Assembly: GCA_035760665.1 (NCBI GenBank)
Contig: DASTSN010000040.1
Coordinates: forward strand, 1-64,000
Source: DASTSN01 sp035760665
GTDB lineage: Bacteria > Bacteroidota > Bacteroidia > Chitinophagales > Chitinophagaceae
Reading direction: 5' to 3'
Length of the DNA stretch: 64,000 nucleotides
A model generated the notes under the pieces. It did not search any database and had not been told where the DNA came from. It saw nothing but the letters and a program-made list of their open reading frames with translations. Shown piece after piece: positions 25,700 through 35,739 of the stretch. Each line of letters opens with the position of its first letter. Position 1 is the first letter of the stretch. The position numbers and the translations under genes were made by a program.

Positions 25700-26245
25700 T
25701 CAGCCAAACTTTTTCGCTGGGTCTTTCGCATGATCGCCCTGGTTGTATTGAAGAGATGCTCCTCTGGGAATGGAAAGCGATTGCCAGGCATCGTTTTTCA
25801 GGAGGCGGGCTATGTATACTATTTGTCCTACGTGATAGGGATAATGGGCCAGTTGCCGGTTAATCGCATCAATTACGGTCAGTGGCTCCTGGCGGATGGT
25901 AACGGTTTTAAGCAAATCATTACTTGTTAAGGACTGCAGGGCTTCCAGGTAACAGGTCCATCCTTTTTCCCACATGTCAAGTAAGGCGGCTTTGTTAGTA
26001 GGGTGATTGGCAAACTCCTCATCGCGCCGGCGCCATTCTTTTTCACCATCTTCTGTCAAGAAATTTGTCCATCTGCTCAGTATATTTCCAGCCATATGCT
26101 GAATGATGACAGCAATACTGTTGGATTCGGAACTGGGTTGAACCAGGAAGTCATTCTCATCGAGTTGTGCCATTGCTTTATCTGCCAGATCCTTGTAATA
26201 TTTTACTCTTTTTATGACTGTTTTCAGGTATTCTTCTCCTATCAT
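25700..26245 (-). CDS. DinB-like/DUF1572 protein
   Basis: A 181-residue four-helix-bundle protein of the DinB superfamily, DUF1572 branch. Three histidines that could form the metal site are visible (IIQHMAG, LAHYPYHVG). The start is set at ATG 26245 (MIGEEYLKTVI), since the longer frame to 26287 runs into the end of the gamma-glutamyltransferase gene. Relatives include thiol-dependent metalloenzymes such as bacillithiol transferases; the substrate is unknown. It follows ggt with a 22-bp gap. Confidence 0.83.
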   Translation of the reverse strand: MIGEEYLKTVIKRVKYYKDLADKAMAQLDENDFLVQPSSESNSIAVIIQHMAGNILSRWTNFLTEDGEKEWRRRDEEFANHPTNKAALLDMWEKGWTCYLEALQSLTSNDLLKTVTIRQEPLTVIDAINRQLAHYPYHVGQIVYIARLLKNDAWQSLSIPRGASLQYNQGDHAKDPAKKFG

Positions 26246-26267
26246 TGCAGTTGATTTACTTACAAAT

Positions 26268-27986
26268 TTAATAACCCTCCGCATCATCTTCGCCGCGGTT
26301 ATCAGCCACTACTTCAAAACGGCCGTCGGGTAAAACTTTGATGACTTCAGTCCGGCCAATGGCGCCGCGCTCAAATACACGATAGCCCATTTTCACCAGC
26401 CCGTCACGAATGTCTTTCGGGAATCCTTTTTCAATAATGATATCATCGGGCAGCCATTGATGATGAAATTTAGGCGTATACACGGCATCTTCTGTAGATA
26501 ATCCAAAGTCGATAATGTTTACCAGGGTTTGAAAAACAGACGTGGGAATCGTTGTGCCGCCGGGTGTACCGACTACCAAAAATGGCGTATTATTTTTTAA
26601 AACGATGGTAGGCGTCATTGAGCTCAGCATTCGCTTACCGGGTGCAATAGCATTGGCCTCGCCGCCCACGGCGCCATACAAATTGGGTACGCCCGGTTTC
26701 ATACTGAAATCGTCCATTTCGTCATTCAGGAAAAAACCAGCGCCACCGACCACAGTTTTACATCCGTAAGAATTATTGAGCGTGGTTGTAACAGATACGG
26801 CGTTGCCATCCTTGTCAATTACATTCAGGTGTGTAGTTTCCTCGCTTTCCCTTTGCGGTAACAAACCAGGCTGCACATCTTTGCTGTTGCCGGCTACCGA
26901 AGGGTTGTAATCTTTCATTCGGTCAGCAAGGTAGCTGTCACTTACCAGCGATGCTGCAGGTACTTTATAAAAATCTGCATCTCCCATATATTTTGCCCTG
27001 TCGGCAAAGGCCCTTCTTTCTACTTCTGTCATAAGTTGAACAGCTTGCACGGAATGAAAGCCCATGGCGGGAAGATTCCTGTTTTCCACCATTTTCATCA
27101 TCTGGTGAAGCAAGATACCACCGCTGCTGGGCATCGGCATACCTACAACGGTATAGCCCTTGTATGAGAAAACATGTGGTTCCCTGAACCTTGCCTGGTA
27201 ATTTCTCAAATCATTTTTGTCAACAATACCGCCGCCGCGATTCATCTCGTCTACAATTAACTGGGCTGTTTTGCCTTCATAAAATCCTTTAGCACCCTTG
27301 TCGCGTATTCTTTTTAATGTGCCGGCAAGATCTTTTTGTATTAGCGTGTCGCCAGCTTTCCAGGGCGTTGCTTTTACAAATACAGGCATAACAGAATTAT
27401 ATTTTTTCAAGTCGGCCTGGATGCTATTCAACGAACCTGCTTCATTTTTTGTAATTACAAACCCCTTTTCTGCCAGTTCTATAGCGGGTTGAATTAATTT
27501 TTGAAAAGGAAGTTTTCCATACCGTGCAGCAGCAAATAAACCCGCTACGGTGCCGGGTATGCCTGCGGCCAGGTGACCGTTAATGCTTTTATCGTGTTGC
27601 GGGTTGCCGTTGGCATCAAGGTACATATTTTTTTGTGCCCCGGCGGGGGCCGCTTCCCGGTAATCGAGTGCCAGCAACTGGCCGGAGCTTAACCGGGCAA
27701 TCATAAATCCGCCACCGCCAATATTGCCGGCACCCGGGTAAACTACGGCCAGGGCAAGTTGTGTGGCAATGGCTGCATCAATGGCATTGCCTCCTTCCTG
27801 TAAAATAGCGAGACCCACTTTGCTGGCCAGCGGATGTGCAGCAACAACAGCGCCATTCACACAGCTTATTTTTTTTTGAATGGCGTATTGATAAGGGTCA
27901 GGAAAATTTCGAACCAGTTGTTTGCCGCTATGACAGGCGGACAGCAAAGAAACGATGAGTAAAGAGAGTGAGGCAGTCTTTTTCAT
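26268..27986 (-). CDS. ggt: Gamma-glutamyltransferase, lipoprotein
   Basis: A 572-residue Ntn hydrolase. The start is ATG 27986, giving a signal peptide with lipobox LLSAC. The autoprocessing nucleophile is Thr384 in ETTHLNVIDKDGNAVSV. Conserved GGGGFM-like (GGGGFMIARLSSG), GGTTIPTSVFQ and SSMTPTIV segments are present. It hydrolyses or transfers the gamma-glutamyl group of glutathione and related compounds, and being lipid-anchored it acts outside the cytoplasm. Length is typical for the family. Confidence 0.94.
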   Translation of the reverse strand: MKKTASLSLLIVSLLSACHSGKQLVRNFPDPYQYAIQKKISCVNGAVVAAHPLASKVGLAILQEGGNAIDAAIATQLALAVVYPGAGNIGGGGFMIARLSSGQLLALDYREAAPAGAQKNMYLDANGNPQHDKSINGHLAAGIPGTVAGLFAAARYGKLPFQKLIQPAIELAEKGFVITKNEAGSLNSIQADLKKYNSVMPVFVKATPWKAGDTLIQKDLAGTLKRIRDKGAKGFYEGKTAQLIVDEMNRGGGIVDKNDLRNYQARFREPHVFSYKGYTVVGMPMPSSGGILLHQMMKMVENRNLPAMGFHSVQAVQLMTEVERRAFADRAKYMGDADFYKVPAASLVSDSYLADRMKDYNPSVAGNSKDVQPGLLPQRESEETTHLNVIDKDGNAVSVTTTLNNSYGCKTVVGGAGFFLNDEMDDFSMKPGVPNLYGAVGGEANAIAPGKRMLSSMTPTIVLKNNTPFLVVGTPGGTTIPTSVFQTLVNIIDFGLSTEDAVYTPKFHHQWLPDDIIIEKGFPKDIRDGLVKMGYRVFERGAIGRTEVIKVLPDGRFEVVADNRGEDDAEGY

Positions 27987-28176
27987 GCTGGTGAATTGAT
28001 GGTGAAAAGTTTGGCAGGGTAACTGATATTTCGACAAAATAAGCTAAAATCCGGCAATGAAAAGCCATTATTCAGTGAGAAATAGACTTACGATATTCCA
28101 CTAATCGTACAATTTGTTCTGATGATCTATGGCTAATCCTTTACACTTTACTAAATTGCTGTTTTAATTATTGCTT

Positions 28177-30702
28177 ATGAGAAATAAACTACTGGTTGCC
28201 ATACTATTTTTGGCAACCACCATCACCCTTCATGCGCAGGTTAAGTCACCTGAAGAATTTCTTGGTTATAAAGTTGGTACACGGTACACGCCGCACTGGA
28301 AAATCGTAAGCTATTTTCAGTATGTAGCATCGGCCGTGCCATCTATGGTCAAGCTGCAGCAATATGGCGAGACCAACGAAGGACGCCCATTGCTGGTTGC
28401 ATTTGTCAGCAACGAGCAGCATATACAACAACTGGAGTCTATACGGTTGAATAATCTGCGACTGGCTAACATGACAAAAGATAAGATGGCACCTGTAGAA
28501 AATGGAGCACCGGCCATCGTTTGGCTAAGTTATAATGTACACGGCAACGAAACATCGTCTTCCGAAGCTGCTATGCTAACGTTATTCGCGTTGGTGGATC
28601 CGCAAAATACGAAAACAAAAGAGTGGCTGAAGAATACAGTGGTAGCGCTGGATCCCTGTATCAATCCTGATGGACGAGACCGTTACGTAAACTGGTTTAA
28701 TTCCATCGTGGGAGCACAATACAATCCACGCCTGGATGCCCGTGAACACCATGAACCATGGCCCGGCGGACGAACCAATCATTATAATTTTGATCTCAAC
28801 CGTGACTGGGCATGGCAAACACAAAAGGAAACACAGCAGCGACTGAATTTGTACAATCAGTGGCTGCCGGAAGTACATGTGGATTATCATGAAATGGGTA
28901 TCAATGAAGCGTACTATTTTGCCCCGGCGGCACAGCCATATCACGAAGTGATTACAGCCTGGCAGCGGGAGTTTCAACAGATGATCGGGAAAAACAATGC
29001 CCGGTATTTTGATGCGAATGGTTGGCTGTTTTTTACCAAGGAGGTATATGATCTTTTTTATCCTTCTTACGGTGATACCTACCCGATTTATAACGGGGCG
29101 GTTGGTATGACGTACGAACAGGCAGGCGGTGGTGCTGCCGGCCTGGGTGTTTTGAAAGAAGAGGGCGATACCTTAACACTGGTTGACCGTGTGATGCATC
29201 ATTTTACTACCGGGTTGAGCACCATCGAAATGTCCTCCCAGCAGGCTGACAGGCTTATTAAGGAATTCCGTAAGTTTTATAACGATGCAGTCAGTACCGG
29301 TACCGGCGAATACAAAACGTTTGTTATTAAAAATAATCCCGCTGATGCCGAAAGAATTAACGCCCTGCTGGACCTGCTGGATAAAAATAAAATTCAATAT
29401 GGTACCGGTTCCGGATCGTCGCGTGGATTCAGTTATACATCAGGAAAGGAAGAAAGCTTTTCTTTTTCCTCTGGCGATATTATCGTAAGTGACCTTCAGC
29501 CGAAGTCTACGTTACTGAAAGTGTTATTTGAGCCCAAAAGCAAGCTTGTTGATTCCGCCACATATGATATCACCGCCTGGGCCTTGCCGTATGTTTATGG
29601 TTTGACGGCCTATGCTACAAAAGATAAAATTGCAGCTGGTCCGGGCAATGTTCGCCCAACCTTTACAAATAATAACCCGGCTGATGTTTATGGTTATGTA
29701 ATCAAATGGCAGGGTGTGGAAAGCGCTAGGGCCGCCGGCCAGTTGTTGCAACAAGGAATCCGTCTGCGTTTTACAGAAGAACCTTTTGAAGAGGGCGGGG
29801 AAACGTTTGACCGCGGGTCTGTTCTGATCCTCAAAGATGGCAACAGCGCTTTTGGAAATGCCCTATGGAAAACCGCTGCTGATATCTGTAATGCCAACCA
29901 GGTAAAATTGTATGCTGTTACCTCTGGTTTTGTCGATAAAGGGCATGACTTTGGCAGCGATAAGGTTACACCGTTAAAAGCACCAAAAGTGGTGCTGCTG
30001 ACCGGAGAAGGAACTTCGTCAAATGCGGCTGGTGAGGTATGGCATTTCTTCGAACAACAGCTGAAATTTCCGATCACCCTCATTAATGCGGGTGATATCA
30101 GCCGTGCCGATTGGGATAATATTGATGTGCTGATCATGCCAGATGGTAATTACCGTTTCCTGAGCGAGAAAAACACGGCAGACCAGTTCCGGGACTGGAT
30201 TTCGCACGGTGGCAGGGTCGTGGCGCTTGAAAGGGCTGTAGCACAGTTGTCACGTCTCGACTGGATTAGTTTGAAAATGAAAAAATCGGATGATTCATCG
30301 GATAAAAAAGAAGATTATGATTTGTTGAAGAAGTATGCAAACCGCGAACGAGATCAGCTGGTTGATTTTATCCCGGGTTCCGTATTTAAAGTTGAGCTGG
30401 ATAATACCCACCCTCTTGGTTTTGGCTATCCCAATTATTATTATACCCTCAAAATGGATGACAATATTTACCAGTTTATGAAAGACGATGGCTGGAATGT
30501 GGGTGTGATAAAAAAGGAAGATGCCATATCCGGGTACGTTGGTTCAAAACTCAAAGCGAAACTGAAAGATGGACTCTTGTTTGGCACGCAGCGTGTTGGC
30601 CGCGGTACGGTGGTTTTTCTCAGCGACGATGTAGTCTTTCGTGAATTTTGGGAAAACGGAAAGCTTATGCTTTGCAATGCTGTTTTCCTGGTTGGACAAT
30701 AA
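28177..30702 (+). CDS. Secreted M14 zinc carboxypeptidase with C-terminal GATase-like domain
   Basis: An 841-residue exported protein from ATG 28177 (a TTG two codons upstream is less likely). It has a signal peptide (LLVAILFLATTITLHA). The M14 domain covers about 30-350, with zinc ligands His122 and Glu125 in NVHGNETSSSEAA and His238 in HVDYHEMG. After a middle beta-rich region, residues about 600-690 (PKVVLLTGEG through WISHGGRVVALE) look like a class I glutamine-amidotransferase fold lacking an obvious catalytic Cys. It would cleave C-terminal residues of peptides in the periplasm or outside. The opposite-strand ggt gene is divergent. Confidence 0.9.
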   Translation: MRNKLLVAILFLATTITLHAQVKSPEEFLGYKVGTRYTPHWKIVSYFQYVASAVPSMVKLQQYGETNEGRPLLVAFVSNEQHIQQLESIRLNNLRLANMTKDKMAPVENGAPAIVWLSYNVHGNETSSSEAAMLTLFALVDPQNTKTKEWLKNTVVALDPCINPDGRDRYVNWFNSIVGAQYNPRLDAREHHEPWPGGRTNHYNFDLNRDWAWQTQKETQQRLNLYNQWLPEVHVDYHEMGINEAYYFAPAAQPYHEVITAWQREFQQMIGKNNARYFDANGWLFFTKEVYDLFYPSYGDTYPIYNGAVGMTYEQAGGGAAGLGVLKEEGDTLTLVDRVMHHFTTGLSTIEMSSQQADRLIKEFRKFYNDAVSTGTGEYKTFVIKNNPADAERINALLDLLDKNKIQYGTGSGSSRGFSYTSGKEESFSFSSGDIIVSDLQPKSTLLKVLFEPKSKLVDSATYDITAWALPYVYGLTAYATKDKIAAGPGNVRPTFTNNNPADVYGYVIKWQGVESARAAGQLLQQGIRLRFTEEPFEEGGETFDRGSVLILKDGNSAFGNALWKTAADICNANQVKLYAVTSGFVDKGHDFGSDKVTPLKAPKVVLLTGEGTSSNAAGEVWHFFEQQLKFPITLINAGDISRADWDNIDVLIMPDGNYRFLSEKNTADQFRDWISHGGRVVALERAVAQLSRLDWISLKMKKSDDSSDKKEDYDLLKKYANRERDQLVDFIPGSVFKVELDNTHPLGFGYPNYYYTLKMDDNIYQFMKDDGWNVGVIKKEDAISGYVGSKLKAKLKDGLLFGTQRVGRGTVVFLSDDVVFREFWENGKLMLCNAVFLVGQ

Positions 30703-31123
30703 TATAACGGTATTTTCAATACAATTGTCAAAAACCGGTTTTGACCATCCGATATTGATCAGGGTCAAAACCGGTTTCGGTTTTTAACGATTTACTATGC
30801 AATCAGCGTAGGGCGTTGTAAATTTGCTGATCAGCTTCATGGATAAACAAGATGCTGATGATTCAAAATGAGAACAACTTGTTCTTTCCGCTTTTTTTTC
30901 TTTTCTGAAAAACTAACCGGCATTCGGTTTACGATATTCAATACGTCTCCTCCCGTGCATTAATGCCATATAACCCTTTACCCATTGTTTTGGGCTAAGA
31001 AGAATTCATCATTTACTGCACTGTAACACTTGAAGTCATTGTTGCAAGCCATTGTTTGCATGTCTAACAGCGTGTGTGCAGTATTGAACTGCAACGTTTT
31101 TATTCATTATAATTATACACAAC
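30703..31123 (+). other. 421-bp intergenic region
   Basis: Holds the perfect inverted repeat at 30732-30777 near its left end. Just before the SPFH gene there is a weak hairpin (TGCAGT/ACTGCA, 31077-31093) followed by a short T tract. No TAnnTTTG box, tRNA or convincing small gene is seen in the rest. Confidence 0.6.
30732..30785 (+). terminator. Long-stem terminator after the M14 peptidase
   Basis: A perfect 15-bp inverted repeat (aaaccggttttgacc, 30732-30746, with its complement at 30763-30777), 16-nt loop, followed shortly by five T (30781-30785). The stem is longer than usual for an intrinsic terminator. Confidence 0.72.
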
Positions 31124-33040
31124 ATGGAAAAATCAGAACTCATCCGCTGGGGATTGATCATTGGTATTCCCCTTTTTCTTTTTTTGTTTTACAAATTTAT
31201 TCTCCGGGTATTTTTCGGGCTCATCATTGTGCCGGAAGACAGAATTGGATTGGTCACGAAAAAATTTGTTTTGTTTGGTAAACAAGAACTACCTGAAGGC
31301 CGGATTATCGCTACTGCCGGAGAGGCCGGTTTCCAGGCACAGACATTAGCACCCGGCGTATATTTTTGGAAATGGATTTGGCAATATTCCGTCCACTTTC
31401 AGCCATTTACGGTTATACCTACCGGTAAGCTGGGACTGGTGTTAGCAAAGGATGGCGCAGAACTGGAAACTGGTCGCATACTGGGACGCAAAGTTGACTG
31501 CGATTCGTTTCAGGATGCAGCAGCTTTTTTAAAAAATGGCGGACGCAAGGGACGGCAAACAGCTGTTATTCCCCCCGGCTCATACCGTATTAATACATAC
31601 CTGTTTGAAATTGAACTGACCGATATGGTCATGATTCCGGATAATGCAGTAGGTATTGTCACCACACTGGAAGGAAACCCGTTAGCAGAAGGCCAGATTG
31701 CCGGCAAAATCATCCCGGATCACAACAAATTCCAGGACGTTGATATGTTTCTGTCAAATGGTGGATATAAAGGCTTACAGGAGCAAGTGATCCTGGCGGG
31801 ATCCTATTTTATCAATCCATGGTTTGCCAAGCTGGAATTGGTCAAGATGACCGAAATACCAATTGGTTACGTGGGAGTGGTGATTTCCTACGTAGGAGAA
31901 GATGGGAAAGACCTCAGTGGCGCAGAGTTTAAACATGGCAATATTGTAGAGCGGGGCTTTAAAGGCGTATGGGCAGAACCGTTAGGTCCTGGTAAGTACC
32001 CGATCAATCCTTATATCATGAAAGTGGAACTTGTACCAACAACCAACCTTGTGCTCAACTGGGCCAGCGCCAGGAGCGAAGCTCATCAGCTGGATAAAAA
32101 CCTGTCCACGATCACAGTGCGCAGTAAAGATGGCTTCCCGTTCAACCTCGACGTGTCACAAATCATTCATATTCCAACAACAGAGGCACCGAAAGTGATC
32201 GCCCGGTTTGGTAACATGACGAACTTGGTCAGCCAGGTACTGGAGCCAACGATTGGTAACTATTTCCGTAACAGTGCCCAGGATAGCGATGTAATTGCCT
32301 TTCTCGGTACCCGTAAAGAAAGACAGCAATCTGCTAAAGACCATATTGGCAAAGTGCTGGATCAATACAATGTATACGGGGTGGATACTTTGATTGGTGA
32401 CATTGTACCGCCGGAAAGCCTGATGAAAACCCTGACCGATCGTAAACTGGCCGAGGAACAAAAGATCACCTACGAAACGGAAAAGAAAGCACAGGAAACC
32501 CGGCAGACACTGGAAAAAGAAACGGCCATTGCCGATATACAAAAGGAAATTGTAAAAGCTGACCAGGGTGTGCTAATCGCAGAACGTATCGCTGATGCGT
32601 CGGTGAAAAAAGCTACCGGTGACGCCAACAGCGTGCGGTTGCAGGCGACTGCTGAAGCCGACCGGTTAAAACTCATGGCCAGTGGTGAGGCAGAAAAAAC
32701 AAGGCTGCTCGCAAAAGCGGATGCCGAAAAAATTGAATTGCTGGCAAAAGCCGATGCTGAAAAAATTTCACTGACAGGTAAGGCAGAAGCAGAAAAAATT
32801 TTGGCAATTGGTACATCCAATGCAGAAGCCTACAAGCTTTCTGTTGAAGCAATGGGAGGCGATAACTTTACACAATTGAAAGTGATCGAATCCATCGCAA
32901 CGGAAAAAGTTAAGATTATGCCCGATGTACTGATCAACAGCAGCGGTGATCATGCCACAGGTGGCATCAGCGGATTACTGGGTTTGCAATTGCTGGAAAA
33001 GATGGGTAAAAAGCTTGACAGCGATAGCAGCCAGGAATAA
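31124..33040 (+). CDS. SPFH/band 7 (flotillin-like) membrane protein with four N-terminal tandem repeats
   Basis: A 638-residue protein. It has an N-terminal membrane segment at about 8-36. Four tandem beta-rich units follow (about 37-99, 100-172, 173-246, 247-313), each opening with a G-[LV]-V strand and ending in PGxYxIN or similar. Then comes an SPFH-like domain (about 320-445) and a long Ala/Glu/Lys coiled coil with 10-11-residue periodicity (about 440-565, KADAEKIELLAKADAEK). Flotillin-type proteins form membrane scaffolds. The repeated section makes it longer than ordinary flotillins. No NfeD partner is adjacent. A 421-bp gap precedes it and a strong terminator follows. Confidence 0.87.
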   Translation: MEKSELIRWGLIIGIPLFLFLFYKFILRVFFGLIIVPEDRIGLVTKKFVLFGKQELPEGRIIATAGEAGFQAQTLAPGVYFWKWIWQYSVHFQPFTVIPTGKLGLVLAKDGAELETGRILGRKVDCDSFQDAAAFLKNGGRKGRQTAVIPPGSYRINTYLFEIELTDMVMIPDNAVGIVTTLEGNPLAEGQIAGKIIPDHNKFQDVDMFLSNGGYKGLQEQVILAGSYFINPWFAKLELVKMTEIPIGYVGVVISYVGEDGKDLSGAEFKHGNIVERGFKGVWAEPLGPGKYPINPYIMKVELVPTTNLVLNWASARSEAHQLDKNLSTITVRSKDGFPFNLDVSQIIHIPTTEAPKVIARFGNMTNLVSQVLEPTIGNYFRNSAQDSDVIAFLGTRKERQQSAKDHIGKVLDQYNVYGVDTLIGDIVPPESLMKTLTDRKLAEEQKITYETEKKAQETRQTLEKETAIADIQKEIVKADQGVLIAERIADASVKKATGDANSVRLQATAEADRLKLMASGEAEKTRLLAKADAEKIELLAKADAEKISLTGKAEAEKILAIGTSNAEAYKLSVEAMGGDNFTQLKVIESIATEKVKIMPDVLINSSGDHATGGISGLLGLQLLEKMGKKLDSDSSQE

Positions 33041-33059
33041 ATATCGGAATTGATACACG

Positions 33060-33091
33060 CCTCTCCCCGCAACGGGGAGAGGTTTTTTTTT
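33060..33091 (+). terminator. Strong intrinsic terminator after the SPFH gene
   Basis: Perfect 10-bp GC-rich stem (cctctccccg / cggggagagg), loop CAA, and nine T. The remaining gap to 33276 shows nothing else notable. Confidence 0.95.
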
Positions 33092-33276
33092 GCGGCAAAA
33101 GACCAGCAGATATTTTAACAGCCAGGCAACCCGGAATTCATCTTTATGTTTTTCTAATCGCCTAAAACAAGTTATAGCACAGGGTAATATTTTACCCGGC
33201 AACAAAATCTTAATGTTTGCCAATGGTAAATCATACTTCCGATGTATAACTTATATTCGCTGAATAAACCAACGGG

Positions 33277-35739
33277 ATGAAAAGAATTGCTTCTGTACTA
33301 ACTGCCTGTTTTCTTTTCTTTATTACAACAGCACAACGTCCTGCCAGCTGGACTTCTTCGGACATGTACCTGGCTCTCCGAAAACTCAATGTGCTGGGAT
33401 CTGTACTCTATATTGCAGCGCACCCGGATGATGAAAATACCCGGCTCATTGCGTATTTATCGAAAGAAAAATTATACCGTACAGGATATATGGCCCTTAC
33501 AAGGGGTGACGGCGGTCAAAATTTAATTGGCGATGAACAGGGGATAGAATTAGGATTAATCCGAACCCAGGAATTGCTGGCAGCCAGGCGGATTGATGGT
33601 GGCGAACAGTTTTTTTCACGGGCATTCGATTTTGGATTCTCCAAGGGACCGGAAGAAACATTTACCAAATGGGACAAAGAAAAAATTCTTAGTGACGTTG
33701 TTTGGGTGATCCGCAATTTTCAGCCTGATGTCATCATAACACGTTTTCCCACAACTGGCGAAGGGGGTCACGGACATCACACAGCTTCGGCTATATTGGC
33801 TAACGAAGCATTTACCGCAGCGGCTGACCCCAATCGTTTTCCCGAGCAATTAAAATATGTAAAACCCTGGCAGGCGAAACGTATTTTGTGGAATACATTC
33901 AACTTTGGTTCAATTAATACCACCAGCAATAGTCAGTTCAAATTTGATGTGGGCGGTTATAATCCATTGCTGGGAAAAAGCTACGGCGAAATTGCTGCCG
34001 AAAGCCGCAGCCAGCATAAAAGCCAGGGCTTTGGTGTACCGGCTTCCCGCGGTGAAGCCTGGGAATATTTTAAAACCACCGGTGGTACACCCCCTGAAAA
34101 TGATTTAATGGACGACGTGGATATCACCTGGAACCGTGTGCCCGGTGGAGCAGCTATTGCCGGTATGATCGAGCAATTGGCATCTTCATTTGATTTGTTA
34201 CATCCTGAAGAATCAGTTCCCGGGTTGGTTAAATTATACCAGGCGATGCAAAACCTGCCTGACGGGTATTGGAAAAAGCAAAAACTAAAAGAAACAAAGC
34301 AACTGATTGAGCAATGCAGCGGGTTATGGATGGAAGCATACAGTAATAATGCCTATGCTGTGCAGACGGATTCCGTACGCATCAGTTTTTCTTTCAACGA
34401 CCGCTTAGGCGTAAACGCTATATTAAAAAATATCACAGTTGATCAGTTCGATTCAACATTGAACGAGCCGTTTCACAAGAACGAGAATATCGGGTTCTCA
34501 AAATTGCTTTTCGTTCCTGCCTCTAAATCCATTACGCAACCTTACTGGCTTGTACACAAAATGGAAGAAGGGTATTACAATGTAACCAATCAGCAAAAAA
34601 TAGGGCAGGCAGATGTGGATCCTGCGTACATAGCGCAGATTACCGTCAATATCGAAGGACAGGATTTTACTTTTTCAAAGCCGGTAAAATATAAATTCAC
34701 AGATCCCGTCAAGGGCGAAATCTATCAGCCCCTGGTGGTGGTACCACCCGTTACAGCGGGTGATTTAGCTCCCTTTTATTTAAAAAATAAAAAGGATAAT
34801 GTGATTGATGTGCGCCTGATTGCAAACACCAATGTAAGTTCAGATGCAATGCCGGTAAGCAATACGGCGATAACGAGCCAGGATACACTATCCTTTGCCA
34901 TGACATATCATCTCAAAAAAAACAGCCAGATTGATATGGCTTATCCTGTAAATGAGCTGCAAAACAAAACCTACCGGGTAGCATTACCCGACCAGGAAAC
35001 GGCGATGACCATGCGATCGATCATGTATGATCATATTCCGGCGATTCATTATTTCAAAGAAGCTGTGACAACGGTACGGGAGCTGGATTTAAAAACATAC
35101 GGAAAGAAAATCGGATACATTGTAGGGGCCGGGGATAAAGTGCCGGAAGCATTGGAACAAATGGGTTATGACGTAACCTTCCTCGATGATAAAAGTTTAT
35201 CAAGAAATAACCTGCAGCAGTTTGATGCGATCATTGCCGGTGTTCGGGCTTATAATACAGATGAATGGCTGAATGCGCATTATGAGCAACTGATGAAATA
35301 TGTAAATGATGGCGGCAACTTGATTGTTCAATATAATACCAGTAGCCAGATTGGGCCGGTGAGGGCAAAAATAGGTCCTTACAATTTTGATATTACAAGA
35401 ACCAGGGTAACAGATGAGAATGCGGTGGTGACAGTTTTAAAACCCGATCACCCGGTGCTGAATTTTCCCAATAAAATTAACAGTGATGATTTTAAAGGGT
35501 GGATACAGGAACGCAGTATTTATCATGCTGCCAACTGGGATCCGCATTTCGAAACAATCTTTTCCATGCACGATAAAGGGGAGGCGCCGGATGAGGGCAG
35601 CCTGATTATTGCGAAATACGGTAAAGGTTATTTCACCTATACAGGATTGGTATTTTACAGGGAGTTACCGGCAGGAGTGCCCGGGGCTTACCGGTTAATG
35701 GCAAATTTGATTGCACTCAATAAGAAAAAAGCCTTTTAA
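33277..35739 (+). CDS. Secreted PIG-L family deacetylase with GATase-like C-terminus
   Basis: An 820-residue exported protein with a signal peptide (VLTACFLFFITTAQ). The PIG-L/LmbE domain covers about 40-260, with zinc-binding AAHPDDE (His49, Asp51, Asp52) and the histidine-rich GEGGHGHHTA. It would remove N-acetyl groups from amino sugars. A beta-sandwich-like middle follows, then a glutamine-amidotransferase-like fold at about 610-760 (GYIVGAGDKVPEALEQMGYDV, FDAIIAGVRAY, YVNDGGNLIVQYN). The stop overlaps the start of the next small gene (TAATG). Confidence 0.9.
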   Translation: MKRIASVLTACFLFFITTAQRPASWTSSDMYLALRKLNVLGSVLYIAAHPDDENTRLIAYLSKEKLYRTGYMALTRGDGGQNLIGDEQGIELGLIRTQELLAARRIDGGEQFFSRAFDFGFSKGPEETFTKWDKEKILSDVVWVIRNFQPDVIITRFPTTGEGGHGHHTASAILANEAFTAAADPNRFPEQLKYVKPWQAKRILWNTFNFGSINTTSNSQFKFDVGGYNPLLGKSYGEIAAESRSQHKSQGFGVPASRGEAWEYFKTTGGTPPENDLMDDVDITWNRVPGGAAIAGMIEQLASSFDLLHPEESVPGLVKLYQAMQNLPDGYWKKQKLKETKQLIEQCSGLWMEAYSNNAYAVQTDSVRISFSFNDRLGVNAILKNITVDQFDSTLNEPFHKNENIGFSKLLFVPASKSITQPYWLVHKMEEGYYNVTNQQKIGQADVDPAYIAQITVNIEGQDFTFSKPVKYKFTDPVKGEIYQPLVVVPPVTAGDLAPFYLKNKKDNVIDVRLIANTNVSSDAMPVSNTAITSQDTLSFAMTYHLKKNSQIDMAYPVNELQNKTYRVALPDQETAMTMRSIMYDHIPAIHYFKEAVTTVRELDLKTYGKKIGYIVGAGDKVPEALEQMGYDVTFLDDKSLSRNNLQQFDAIIAGVRAYNTDEWLNAHYEQLMKYVNDGGNLIVQYNTSSQIGPVRAKIGPYNFDITRTRVTDENAVVTVLKPDHPVLNFPNKINSDDFKGWIQERSIYHAANWDPHFETIFSMHDKGEAPDEGSLIIAKYGKGYFTYTGLVFYRELPAGVPGAYRLMANLIALNKKKAF

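Noticed and set aside
31041..31101. Possible attenuator before the SPFH gene
   Set aside because: The hairpin is only 6 bp with a weak T tract, and no leader peptide or competing structure was found.
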